Origin: Guyanagaster necrorhizus
Lineage: Eukaryota > Basidiomycota > Agaricomycetes > Agaricales > Physalacriaceae
Assembly: GCF_019112545.1 (NCBI RefSeq)
Contig: NW_025064889.1
Location: 1-64,000 of the forward strand
Direction of reading: 5' to 3'
DNA length: 64,000 nt
Below are positions 12,092 through 24,816 of this stretch, piece by piece. Below the pieces are notes generated by a model. That model searched no databases and was not told the DNA's origin. It saw nothing but the letters and a program-made list of their open reading frames with translations. Each line of letters starts with the position of its first letter. Positions within the stretch are counted from its first letter, which is position 1. A program made the position numbers and the translations under genes.

Positions 12092-12337
12092 ATGCCCCCC
12101 ACCCTTGATCCTTCCAACCCAAACTTTACCCATGAGTTCTTCGAACTCTTGGCTTCTATCATAGAAATCTTGATCTGTCTTTTAGTGATCATACAGCTGT
12201 GCCATGGATGCCAATCAATTGTAGCTTGGACAATCAGGCACTATCACAAATTCCAATGCATTCGAACCATCCTCTGAAATGTCACATCAGACCTCCCCCT
12301 CTATGACATCCCTGCCTCTGCCCAACAGTCTTTTTGA
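12092..12337 (+). pseudogene. Conserved small hydrophobic ORF between LTR and gag, copy B
   Basis: ATG at 12092 follows the LTR by 56 bases. The first 61 codons are open; a TGA at 12275 stands where other copies have CAA or CAC, after which the conserved tail (TSDLPLYDIPASA) continues to a TGA at 12335. Hydrophobic residues ~17-38 include FFELLASIIEILICLLVIIQ. The tail is basic and aromatic (RHYHKFQ). The ORF overlaps the ORF1 start (12279) in a different frame. It could be a separate membrane peptide or the N-terminus of Gag joined by frameshifting or splicing. Confidence 0.62.
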
Positions 12338-15264
12338 TCCGCCGAAGGAACCGACCCAGAAAGTGTCCCTGGGAGCTCAGCTCAAGGGCATGCTAGGAAA
12401 GAAGAAAAGGAGCAGCATTGGCAGCACACATACCCTCTGCATCCTCCAACAGCAGTTGTCCAAAACCCTGACAACCCTTGGGCTGCAGGGTTTTGACGAC
12501 TCAGATCTGACACCCTCATTCTGTCCCTCTAGCACAGTATCCTAGCAACCAGGCCAGCAACCCCTGTCTCTAGCACCAGCATTGGGTGCCATGCTAGAGA
12601 CTCCCTGAATGCCCCACAGATGGCTCAAGAGACCAGAAGTCCCAGGGGTCACGGGTCTTGACATATATCTACATGACATGGCAGCATTGACAGCAGAAAC
12701 GACACCTATTGGAATGATAACAGCAATGAGCACCACTGATGGCATGCTGCTGCCATCAAGGCTGACAGGATGGAGCACCACCCAGTTGGTGGTGATACTA
12801 GCTGAGCAGAAAGCATACAAGTAGTACCAAGCAGAATGAGACCAGCCAACCCTGTCGTCCCAGATCCCTCGAGAGAGAGCCTGGTATGACATGCCTGAAA
12901 TCTTTCCAAGTATAGGTGGGATCAGGCATATATCGACAATGAGATTATGAGGGAGAATGCCCTCTTTGGAAGGTACCTCTGAGCACAAGCAGCAGAGGAG
13001 TGTAGAAGAGGCGAGAGAGGCAGCTAGACCACTACCATCATTGGAACCTGCCACTCCCACCACTGAGTCCAATCCCTGGGCTGACTACTATCACAAAGAA
13101 GAGGCCCAGCCCCACCTCGATGACAACCACCCGTTATCTTATGGGACTGATACCATTGCAGAGATAGAGGACATCTCAGTCTGGGGAGATGAAATCTCAG
13201 CTGACTGAGATATCATCGGAGGAGATGATGAGAGTATCGACCTCACTGATGACCTCAAGAGGTTCCTCGATGGGGCTTTCATGGCCCTTTTTCTCAACCT
13301 GAAGTTTTACAGAAACTTCCATTGGTATCGCAGAGCAATAGTGCCAGAAACAGCAGCAGATGATGAGGAGTCACCAGAATAGTCCGAGCGGCAGCCTTCT
13401 CCTTGCTCCAGATCTAGTGATGCTAGACCCAGCATGCAGCCCCAGCCCAACCAAGCCAATAGTCTATGACCTGCTCAGCAGTTCTCTCCCTGAGGATGAG
13501 GAGGGAACCGACATGGACGATGAGGCTGAAGAGGCAGACCCCTACCAGGAGGGCAGAGAATAGGCCTCTAGCTAGGCAGAAAGTTTTAAACTAATGACAG
13601 AAGAAGAATTGTGATGAGAGGCACACAAGGTGTGGGAGAAGGAGTTCACTCGGTTATACCAGGAGCAAATAGCTAAGCTATAGAGGGATGATCTCTGGTT
13701 GAGATCATCCCTAGGACAAAGGTATAGGTTTGTGGATTTCCTTGAAAAAGAGGAAATTCTACAGTATGCGGCCATTGAGCAGGCCATTTTTAATTTTAAT
13801 CAAAGATATTCACATTACCAGATGGGACCATTACCGCTATACAAGCCAAAGTATGGCAAAAGAATAGCACCAAGAATGTGGATGCCGAGTGTCATGCTGC
13901 CCAAAATAGCAGACATGGCATCATCAATCCGAATAGCATCCTCCTGATACTTATTCACCATGATGGCCATCTATAGCATGGCATCTCAGCTCACCAGGAG
14001 CCAACCACAGGCAGCCTGGCAACACTCTGGCTCATGGAGACTGCCTCTCTTTCCACAATCATTTGCCAGACAGCTGCCTCCAGATGAAGCCAAAGGCAGT
14101 GGAGAAGCAGCACCTGAGGCACCTCCTCCTATAGAAGATGACCCTGAAGCCCTTGCCCAGGGCTGGACCATTAAGAACAGAAGGATTGTGCAAAAGGAAG
14201 TCCTAAAGTCAGAAAGTCCTGTTGCCGATGACAGGTCCCTCCATTCATTCCCAGGGGCCCTGAAGGGGTGGGCACAGCTACCTCATGGTGGGCTTCCAAA
14301 CCCAATGCCTGCCCTTGATGCTGCCACCCAGATTCTCCAAGTTAAGCCAATCCTTTGTGCTGAACCCCACCCCTTCTGAGGGGCATCTGACAACATCAAC
14401 TGTTTTCTGGTCAACTGTGACCAGTACTTCTAGGTCTTTGCCCTGTACTTCCTTGCTGACATGTACAAAGTAACATTTGCCATCACCCACATGGCGGACA
14501 AGGCCAAAATATGGTGGATCCTGACCATCCCCACATTCTGATCAACTACCAGGGACTATCATCGATATCTTGCATGGCTGGTCTTCAAACAGATGATTAG
14601 GGACAAGTTCACAGACCCCACCATTCAAGAAGTCCACAAACAAAAGATGAAGGAGTTTAAGATGGCTGGAAAACTGGCCACCAAGTACTTTGATGAATTG
14701 GAATGGCTCGGCATGCTTGCTGGGGTCTGAGAAGACATTGCTGACACTGGCCGAATGGTTGAATACATGAAGATGGGATTACCATCCCAATATCTCATCT
14801 CCATCTTGGACATCGGCCATAGCATTCCTGTGGGCTATGATGAATGGAAGAGCTGAATTATCACCATGTACAAGGAATAACAACAGCAAAAGACAGAAGC
14901 AGTTATATTAGTCTATAGCCATTGAAGCCAGGGATAGAGACAGGGCCCGAGGCCCTCTATCTCCGATATGACCACATCTACCAAGCCCGGCAGCTTGGCT
15001 CCAACTTCTTATGGAACAAAGCAAACCAATATAGGCACAACATATATCAGAACAGGTCAGCCAATGGATGTGGATCGCCTCAAGAAGGGGGAGAAATGTT
15101 TCAATTGTGGCCAGAAGGGCCACATGGCATGAAACTGTCCCCAGAAGAAGAACAAGTGCATGCGAGAGGATATTCGGGCACAGATTGCCAAGTTGATGAA
15201 GGAGGAACAGGACCTCAGCCAAGACAATAAGGCCAAGGAGGTAAAAGGCAAGGCTGAACAGTGA
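12279..15264 (+). pseudogene. ORF1/Gag relic of element B
   Basis: The frame opens at ATG 12279 with a low-complexity N-terminal region that includes a basic LKGMLGKKKRSS segment. It shifts frame near 13,360-13,470 and then encodes a Gag capsid core at ~14,310-14,880. A CCHC zinc knuckle lies at ~15,090-15,140 (CFNCGQKGHMA-stop-NC; spacing C-x2-C-x4-H-x4-C retained). It ends at TGA 15262-15264. Gag packages the element RNA. The ~700-codon extension before the capsid is far longer than in well-known gypsy Gags and has no assigned function here. Confidence 0.8.
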
Positions 15265-18200
15265 GTGATTCCACTGTCTCGGCCAAGGAAACAAGTAACA
15301 GGTCACATTCTGCTGGACAGACTGACATTTTATCTTCTGTAATACAACCTCCTATGTCTAAATTATGCATGCATTCAAATATATCCAACCCTATTATTCA
15401 CTATTACGAATCGCCTAAGGTATTGACTCCAATGACTCAAGCACTGACAAAAGGCCAAAGAGGGGCAGAGAGCCCCAAAGGTGCATCGTCATCAAAAGTT
15501 CATCAAGCTAAAAATATAAAATAGACTCAAATGCCCTCAAGCTGAACAGAGGTAGAGAACCCCAATGATTGGCTGAAGCCATTTGACATTGAATGGACTT
15601 GGCAGGCCATCAAAAATGCCAAAGACAAAGCCATGGCAAAGGCTATACTCAAGAACTGAGTCCACAAGATCTAGGTCAAGAAAGTAATTGATGATATGAT
15701 CACAGGAATGCAAGAAGCAGAAAGGTGCCGAGCCCTGAAATGGCTTGATGAACTATATGGACCAAGAAAGTTCATTTGACGAGCCAAATCCCCAGGGCAA
15801 GACCTCTTAACCAAGGTGCAGATCGAAATATTGACATCTCAATCTACTTATATGGTAACTGCCCTAATCGATAGTGGCTGTACAGAGAGTTTCATCAATC
15901 AAGCTTTTGTCAACAAGCATCACTTGTCCACCTGGGCAACAGTGGCACCAATTCCTGTCTACAATGTGGATGAGACAAAGAATCAGGCCAGATCAATCAC
16001 CAAATACATGGAGCTCAGGCTCACTATTGGCAATCATTCAGAATGAATCAACTTGGCAGTAACCAAACTAGGAACTAAGAAGATATTTCTTAGATATGAT
16101 TGGCTAATCAGATACAATCTACTAATTAACTGGAAAACTGGACACATTATTTTCGCTTGATGTCATTGCCAGAAAATTCCATTTGAATTACTGAATGAAG
16201 ATCCTGAGGATCAGTGGGATGAAAAGATGGAAGATGGCAAAACGATACTTGCCATTGACCTACAAAGGGCCATTAGCATCCGAGCAATACACCATACTAA
16301 TGACCTAGTGGCAAAGGCTAACGCTGGAAAGGAGGAAAAGACATTCGAGGAAATGGTACTCCCATGGGCATGCGATTACCAGGATTTATTTGAAAAAGAA
16401 AGTTTCAATGAACTACCCGATGCAAAACCCTGGGACCATGCCATCGAACTGATTTCCAATGCAAATGCCAACTTAGATTGCAAGTGTTATCCACTGGGCA
16501 ATAACAAACAACAGGAATTAGACAAGTTTCTCGACGAGAACTTATCTAGTGGAAGGATCTGACCATCAAAGTCACTAATGACATCACCCTTCTTCTTCAT
16601 CAAGAAGAAGGATGAGAGACTCTGACCAGTACAAGATTATCGGAAGCTAAATGAGATGATGATCAAGAATCATTATCTGCTTCTATTGATTGTGGAGTTA
16701 ATGGACAAACTCTGAGGAGCCAAATACTACATCAAACTGGATGTCTGGTGGGGGTATAACAATGTGCACATCAAAGAAGGTGACAAATGGAAGGCCACTT
16801 TTCAAACTAATTATGGACTATTCAAACTGATGGTCATGTTCTTTGGACTCACCAACTCACCAGCCACCTTCCAGTGGATGATGAACAACATCTTCAGAGA
16901 CCTCATTGCCACAGGGAAGGTGACGATCTATTTGGATGATATACTCATTATGTCCAAAACCAAGAAAAAACATCAAAGGATAGTACAACAGGTACTATCC
17001 TTGATGAGGAAACATCGACTTTTCCTCAAAGCCAAAAAATGTGAATTTGAGGTATTGGAAATGGAATACCTCAGAGTAATCATCAGCAAAGGAAGCATTA
17101 GGATGGATCCCATCAAAGTGGCTGGGGTCACCGAATGGCCAGAACCAACCAAGAAGAAGGAACTACAATCCTTCTTAAGATTTACCAACTTCTACTAATG
17201 GTTTATCTGGGACTATAGCAAAATAGTCTGACTGATAATGCAATTAACCAGAAATTCCCCATGGACCTGGGGAATTTCCCAACAGGAAGCATTTAACAAT
17301 TTGAAATGCTGACTAACCAAGGATGTCATTCTGGCAATACCCAGCCAGGATGGGAGATTCTGGGTGGAAGCTGACTCCAGTGAAGGCACAATTGGAGCTG
17401 TACTCTCACAGGAACAGGATGGCAAATGGCGACCCATCACTTTTATGTCAAAGGCACTCACAGTAACTGAGTGCAACTATGAGATATATGATAAGGAACT
17501 CCTCACCATAATGCTTGCCCTTGCTAAATAGTGACATTATCTCATTGGAGCAGTCCAGACCTTTGAGATCTGGACAGATCATCAGAATCTCCAATATTTC
17601 CAACAACCCCAAAAACTTAATCGCAGACAAGTCAGATGGGTCACAGAGCTATCGGAATACAAATACACCCTGCACTATAAGGCTGGGGCAGCAAACAAAA
17701 AGGCTGACTTCCTTAGCCATAGGGTGGATCACAACCAAGGGGGAGATGACAACAAGGAGGTCATATTATTACAACCAGAACACTTTCAGACAATGATCAT
17801 GCTGACAGAAGAGAAGATGTATGAACACATCAAAAGCACCACTTGGGACCCACATAAATGGGATCAGAAAATTGCCTCATCACTCAATCATGAGTGGAGA
17901 CTGAAGAAAGAAGGGGGACTGATCTATTATGATGGACGGATTTATATCCCAAGGAACAACAAGCTTAGGGGTGACATCATTGCCACTTGTCATGATCATA
18001 TGACTGACAGACACCCTGGAATCACAAAAACCAAAGAATTGGTCTTATGAGAATATTGGTGGCCTAAAATAGACTACAATATCACCTGATATGTTAAGGC
18101 CTGTGAAGCTTGCCAATGAGGCAAGACTTCAACACAACCCAGAGCAGCTCCACTCCACCCGAATGAGGTCCCCTCATCACCATGGACCCACATCTTGGTG

Positions 18201-19532
18201 GATATAATAACAGGACTTCCTGAAAGTGATGGCTATGATGCAATCATCATCATAGTCGATCACTTCTCGAAAGCGATCATTCCAATCACATGTTCAACAG
18301 AATTGACATCTGAAAGATGGGCAAAAATACTATGTGACGAGGTATATGCAAAGTATGGCATGCCTCAAGTAGTGATTTTGGACAGAGGACCACAGTTCAT
18401 ATCTAAATTCTTGGATGATCTATATCAGCTCCTAAACATTAAATGGAATGCTTCAATGGCATATCATCCACAGATAGACAGCCAAATGGAATGGGCCAAT
18501 CAAGAAATTAAAAAGTATTTATGACTTTTCATCAGTTATCAACAGGATGACTGGATGGAATGGCTAGCACTGGCGGCTTTCCAGCACAACAACAGGATTC
18601 ACTCAGCAACAGGTAAAACACCATTCTTTGTGAATTATAAATGAAACTCACCAGTTGCGCAAACAGGATGGGTGTATACAACAACACCGGCATCACAGGA
18701 CTTTGCAACAACAATGGCAAAAATCCATGAAGAAACCAAGACAGCACTTGACAAAACTGCTTTAACAATGAAAAAGCAGTATGACAAGCATAGATGGACA
18801 GCACATCAATATTCAACCAATGACAAAGTTTGGTTAGACATGATGAACCTTCATCTACCAAGGCCAAAACAAAAATTGGCAGACAAACAGATGGGCCTAT
18901 TCAAAGTCATCATCAAAATTGGCAAATCCACATATAAGTTGCAACTTCCAGCAACTTGGAAAATTTATAATGTTTTTAATGAAATATTGTTGACACTATA
19001 CATGGCATTAGCCTTTCCAAACCAAGAATGACCACCTCCACCACCAGCAGAACTAATCGACAATGAAGAACATTATGAAATCGACAAAGTTCTGAACCAC
19101 AAAACCCGAAAGGTTAAAGCACAAGGTGGAGGTGTGAAAACAACCATTGACTATCTAGTCAGCTGGAAAGAATACAGACCAGAATCAAACCAATAGGTCA
19201 ATGAAAAATACATAAATGCAGAAGAGATGATTCAGGACTATGAACACAAAATCAATAAATTGGATACAAAGGGGGTCATGTTCAACATTATATCTGCAAA
19301 ACCAGATGTGGCGACAAAAGGAAGGGAGATGATATCTAGCCAGATATACATCAAACAACCTGCCGACAGCAGAGGACATGTTATAGAGGATGATGGAGAT
19401 GACTCTGCAATGGATGAGCCAGAAATGGTCAAGACATACAGCAAAGAGCAATGTACCATGCCTTCAACTTGTTTGAAGCCTGCCACTGAAACAACAAGAG
19501 GTCCAGCAGATTGCCCACCTCTCTCCAAGTGA
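15261..19532 (+). pseudogene. Pol polyprotein relic of element B, one frame without indels
   Basis: A single ~1,420-codon frame from GTG 15261 to TGA 19530-19532. It has an aspartic protease with D-S-G at 15870, an RT with YLDD at 16929-16940, and RNase H at ~17,360-17,640. The integrase zinc region is at ~17,985-18,120; the integrase core has Asp near 18,199 and 18,378 and Glu near 18,489. An integrase C-terminal region follows at ~18,790-19,030 and a chromodomain at ~19,060-19,230. About twenty in-frame stops break it, almost all explained by C-to-T. At 17529-17534 adjacent TAG and TGA replace the Trp-Arg of other copies. Chromodomains direct integration to marked chromatin. Confidence 0.93.
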
Positions 19533-19552
19533 CGATGACTTATCCTAACTTA

Positions 19553-19585
19553 ACCATCAGGACAATGGTCTTAAAGAGGGGGTAA
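19553..19585 (+). promoter_or_regulatory. Polypurine tract and upstream hairpin-like repeat of element B
   Basis: AAAGAGGGGGTAA ends at 19585, directly before the 3' LTR. ACCATCA-n3-CAATGGT (19553-19569) is the B version of the stem seen in A, with one pair lost. Confidence 0.65.
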
Positions 19586-20101
19586 TGTTATGATTTTTTC
19601 TATTTTTTTTTCTTTTTTCTTGAAAATGACTCCTATCTTTGCTTAGTCAGAGTGCTTAGGCCAGCACTTAGGACTGTGGGAATGCTTACTCAGCACTCAG
19701 TTGGTCATTCTCCTATCACATGGCTGTGTGCTGTAAAGGGAGAGACAATGCTCTTTTTGTCTCTAAATTGCAGTGCAGCAATAACAGCACAACAGCAAGA
19801 CAACAGCTTTTGTGGAGAGCCTAGCAACAGCAGAGATAACAGCTCTACAACAGACAATATCTTTTGTGAACAGTTATTTATAGCCAGATAACAGAACGGT
19901 ATTTAAGTAGCTTAGTTCTTGCTGTAATACCTCAGTCTCAAACTAAAGTTTATTCTTTACCAAACTACTCTTGAGCTCTTACTATCCAGGCCTTAAACCA
20001 CTTCCACTATTAACTTTGTGAACTCAGTCAGTCTAACCTGAAGTGTGAGGTTCTGAACTGTTTATCATGTGTTGATAGTCACATGGGATTTGAGCTTAAC
20101 A
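19586..20101 (+). repeat. 3' LTR of element B (516 bp)
   Basis: TGTTATGATT...CTTAACA, the same length as the 5' LTR. It is followed by the target duplication ACAAG at 20102-20106. Confidence 0.95.
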
Positions 20102-20426
20102 ACAAGACTCAAACTGAGAAGGTGATCAATGATATGATCACTGAAATACAGACAGCAGAATGAAATCGAGCCTTGAAATAGCTCAATAAGTTACATGGAC
20201 TGCAAAAATTCATTTGATGATCCAAGGCTAAAAGATAAGACTTGATAGCTAAGGCCTAGATTAAGACATTAATATCTCGATCTACTCATGCAATCACAGC
20301 CTTGATTGACAGTGATTGCACAGGGAGCTTGATCAACTGTGCTTTTATCACTAAGCACAATCTCCTCACTCAGGCCACTGCAGCCCCAATCCCCATCTAT
20401 AATGCAGATAGGACAAAGAACCAAGC
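20102..20426 (+). pseudogene. Pol of element G-D, part 2 (linker and protease)
   Basis: Continues the linker from 11519 and reaches the protease active-site region, reading LIDSDCTGSLIN, so the usual Asp-Ser-Gly is damaged to Asp-Ser-Asp. It is cut at 20426 by element C (CAAGC at 20422-20426) and resumes at 28574. Confidence 0.78.
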
Positions 20427-20886
20427 TGTTAGACTCAAGCATTATGTGAACAGATACATATGATAAACAGCCTAGTCTCCTTGCACTTCAGGAGATCAGC
20501 TGAGTTCACTGATGTGTATTCTGACTGTTGTGTCACAAGATCTGAAGGATCAGCTCAAGAGTAGAATGAGATAGAATAAACTTTAGCTCGAAGCTGAGGT
20601 TTACCAGCAAGAGCAAGTCTCTTAAATACTGTACAAGGTTCATCTAAATATACTACTGCTATTTATACATTATTGAGTCTTTTGTGCCTATTGTCCTTGA
20701 GTATTGATGCTGTACATAAAAGAGTGATTGTGCATCATTGGGCAACACTGTTGCATTGAAAGACAATGACAGACTTAGCTAGTTGTAATGACTAAGCTTT
20801 GTCTCATAATCTTAAGCATCTATTCTAGCACCCTGACTAAGCATAAATAGAGGTTAATCAAGGAGAGAAATAGAAAAATCATAACA
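20427..20886 (-). repeat. 3' LTR of element C (460 bp)
   Basis: On the minus strand it starts TGTTATGATT at 20886 and ends TCTAACA at 20427. The R site here keeps the CpG (AGCTTCGAGCTAA, 20595-20583), while the other LTR has lost it. Confidence 0.94.
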
Positions 20887-20919
20887 TTACTCCCTCTTTA
20901 AGACTATCATTCTGATGGC

Positions 20920-23900
20920 TTAATTAAGAGATAATTCATAGTCATGTATAGCCAAGTCAGCATTCATCCATTTTTCATTTACTCACTGATTGGATTCTGG
21001 TTTGTACCCCTTCCAGCTGATAAGGTAGTTGATAGTTGTCATCATCTCATCCCTCTTTGCTCTGATTTTTCATACTTTGTGATTTAATACCTGATCAACT
21101 TCATAGTGTTCCTTGTTATTGATCAGGTCCAGGGGCAGGAGTGGAGGTTGTTCTTGATTGGAGAAGGTTGGTGCAATATATGAGATCAATAATGTCTCAT
21201 TAAAGACATCATGAATCTTCCAGGTTGGTGGTAACTTGAGTTTATAAGTGCTGACCCCAGTTTTGGACATGACTGGAAATGGGCCAGTGTGCTTATCAGC
21301 CAACTTGCATTTTGGGTGTGGGAGGTGAAGGTTGCAGGTGTCAAGCCATACTTTGTCACCAACAGTGTATATATGAGCAGACCAGTGATATTTGTTGTAT
21401 TGGATTTTCATTATCAAGGCTGCCTTTTCGAGTGCTGTTTTTGTCTCAGCATGGATGTTGGCCATGATAGTGGTGAAGTTTGTGGATGTGGGGGTTATAG
21501 TGCAGTGTTGCTTAGTTTGCATAATATTTGAGTGTCTACCATGGTTGATGAAAAACAGCATCTTTCCTATAGCTGAGTGGACTCAGTTGTTATGTTGGAA
21601 GGCAGCAAGAGCCAGCCATTCTGCCCAGTCATCTTGTTGATAGTTAATAAAGAGGCAGAGGTACTTTTTCACTTCTTGATTTGCCTGTTCTGTTTTCCCA
21701 TCAGTTTGAGGATAGTATATGGTGGATGCATTTCACTTGATGTTTAGGAGGCAATAGAGATCATCCAGGAATTTTAAGATGAATTGGGATCCCCTGTCTG
21801 AGATCACTACTTGAAGCATACCATACTTGGCATAAACCTCATCACATAGGATTTTTGCCTATCCCTCAGAAGTTAGTTCTGTTGAGCAGATGATCAGAAT
21901 GATTGCTTTTGAGAACTGATCAACAATGACAAGGATTGTGTTATAGCCATTACAGTCTGGAAGGCTGGTAATCATGTTGATGGAGATATGGGTCTATGGT
22001 GATGATGGGACCTCATTCAGATGGAGCAGCATGGCTCTGGATTGGATTGATAATTTGCCTCTTTAGCAAACTTCACATGCTTTGACATATGCAATAATAT
22101 TGTTATTTATCTTTGGCCACCAGTATTCTTGCAGTACCAGCTCCTTAGTTTTGGCAATGCTGGGGTGACTGACAGTTGCATGGTCATGACAGATGGTGAT
22201 AATTTCACCACATAGTTTCTGGTCATGAGAAATATAGATCTGCCCATTGTAGCAGATGAGTCTCCCCTCTTTTGTCATTTCTCATTTGTGGTTGAGAGAT
22301 GGAGCCACTTGCTGGTCCCATTTGTGACTATCTCAAGTTGCACTTTTAATGCACTTGTGAATCTCTTTTTCTGTCAGCATTATCATAGCCCTAAAGTGTT
22401 CAGGCTATAATAATGTGACTCTCTTATTATCAGATCCTCTCTGGTCATGATCTGACCTCTGGCTAAGGAGATCAGCCTTCTTGTTTGCTATTCCTGCTTT
22501 GTGATGGAGGGTGTATTGATATTGGCTGAGTTTAGTAACCCATCTGGCTTGGTGATGATTGAGCTTTTGAGGCTGTTGGAAGTAGCAAAGATTTTGATGA
22601 TCTGTCCAGATCTCAAAAACTTCTGTGGCTCCAATCAGATAGTGCCATCACTCCTCTAAGGTGAGCATGATGGCAAGCAACTCCTTATCATAGATTTCAT
22701 AATTCCACTCAGTGATGGTAAGTGCCTTGGAGAGGAATGTGACTGAGCACTATTTCTCATTCTGCTCTTGGGAAAGTATAGCTCTGATTGCTCTTTTACT
22801 GGAGTTGACTTTGACTCAGAATTTCCCTTCTTGGGTCAGGATGATGAGTATGACATCCTTGGCTAGTCATTGCTTTAGGTCATTAAAGGTGGCTTGCTGA
22901 GAGGGGCCCCAAGTTTAGGAGGCATTGTCAGTTAATTACATCATTGGATGGACAATTTTGCTATAGTCTCAGATAAAGCATCGATAAAAGTTTGTGAATC
23001 TGAGGAATGACTATAGTTCCTTCTTCTTGATCAGTTCAGGCTATTCTATTACCCCTGCTACCTTGATGGGGTCCATTTGGATGCTTCCTTCACTGATTAT
23101 AATGCTGAGGTACTCAGTTTTGAGTACCTCAAACTCGCACTTCTTAGCTTTAAGGAATAATTTGTGTTTCTTCATAAGGGCCAGAACCTATTGTACCTGC
23201 TTCCTGTGCTCCTCCTTTGTAGTGGACATAATTAGAATGTCATCAAGATAAATGGTGACCTTTTCAGCGGTGATGAGATCCTTGAAAATATTATTCATCA
23301 TCCATTGGAAAGTTGCCAGGGAGTTGGTCAGTCCAAAGAACATGACTGTTAGTTCAAACAGTCCCTGATTTGTCCTAAACACAGCCTTCTATTCATCCCC
23401 TTCCTTGATTCAGATATTATTATAACCCCATCAGACATTGAGTTTAGTATAATATTTGGCACTCTGGAGTTTGTCCATGAGTTCCAAAATTAACAGAAGA
23501 GGATAGCAGTTTTTGATCATTATTTTGTTAAGTTTTTGGTAATCCTGGACAGGCTGAAGCTTGCCATCTTTCTTCTTGATGAAGAAGAATGGGGAAGCCA
23601 TTGGAGATTTCAATAGATGAATTCATCCACTGGATAAGTTTTTATCCAGAAACTTGTCGAGCTCCCATTGCTCATTGTTACTGAGAGGATAGGTTTTACA
23701 GTCCAAATTAGCATTGGCATTTGAGATCAGCTTGATTGCATGATCCTATGGCTTCAGTCCTAGTAGCTCATCAAAGCTTTCCTTCTCAAATAGATCTCTG
23801 AAGTCTTAAGCCCATTCAGATATCATCTCCTTAAAGGTTCTCTCCTCCTTGCATTCATTAGCCTTAGCAGCCAGGTTATTGGCATGATGGATCACTCGAA

Positions 23901-24816
23901 TGTGTACTTCCTATTGGAGGTCAATAGTGAGAATGGTTTCCCCATCCTCCATCTCTTCATCCTATAGATCTTCTGGATTTTCATCTGGTAATTTGAATGA
24001 GATCTTTTGGCAGTGGCATCTTGTGAATGTGATTCTCCTGGTCTTCCAATTGATTAATGGGTTATAATATAGTAGCCAGTCATGGCCAAGGAAAACTTTC
24101 TTGGCCCTGAGGTCTGTTATAGCTAAGTCAATTTGCCCAGAATGATCCCTGATCATGAGTCTGAGCTCAATGAATTTGGTAATTGAACCAGCCTGGTTCT
24201 TGGTTTCATCAACATTATAAACCAGGATCAGTGCCACTGTTGCTTGAGTTGGGAGCTTATGTCTGTCAATGAAGGCTCAATTGATTGAACTTTCAGTGCA
24301 GCCACTGTCGATCAGAGTGGTTATAGTGTGGGTTGTTTGGGATGTAAGAGTCTCAATCTGAGCCTTGGCGAGTAGATCCTGTCCAGGTGTCTTGGACTGT
24401 CGAATGAATTTTTGTGGTCTGTAGAGTTCATCAAGCCATTCCAAGACTCAGCACTGCTCAGCTTTTTTTATTCTTTCGATCATTTTGTTTATAGCTTCTT
24501 CAACTTGTATCTTGTGAACCTAATTTTCAAGTACAGCTTTTGCTGTTACTTTGTCCTTAGCATCTTTGATGGCCCTCCAGGTCCATTTGGTGTCAAATAG
24601 TTTAAGCCAGGTAGTGGGGCTTGCTGCCTCTGTTTGGCCTGCAGATGCTTGAGTCCCTTTTTGTGATTTATTAGTGTATGAGATAGAAGTCTGAAGTATA
24701 TTCAAATACATGATAGAGATAGGCATAGGAGTAACTACAGAAGTACTATCAGTCCAGGTAGCAGCTGGTAATTGCATGCCATAAAGTCTCTTGGCCAGTC
24801 CAGTAGAATTGCTCAC
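20920..24816 (-). pseudogene. Pol polyprotein relic of element C
   Basis: One minus-strand frame from GTG 24816 to TAA 20922-20920. It has a protease (LIDSGCTES near 24,310), an RT at ~23,613-22,990 with YLDDILIMS near 23,250, RNase H at ~22,860-22,560, integrase at ~22,280-21,640, an integrase C-terminal region at ~21,561-21,150, and a chromodomain at ~21,110-20,960 (YLISWKGYKPESNQ). The frame has in-frame stops only. Its first codons overlap the gag stop in the -1 frame. Confidence 0.92.

Larger units (their letters stand above)
11520..20101 (+). mobile_element. Complete Ty3/gypsy chromodomain retrotransposon B
   Basis: An 8582-bp plus-strand element with two 516-bp LTRs and a perfect 5-bp target duplication ACAAG (11515-11519 and 20102-20106). 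It is the best preserved copy. Its LTRs are nearly identical apart from their first ~80 bases, and its pol frame has no indels. It lies inside G-D and is therefore younger than G-D. It is still inactive, with about twenty stops in pol. Confidence 0.96.
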
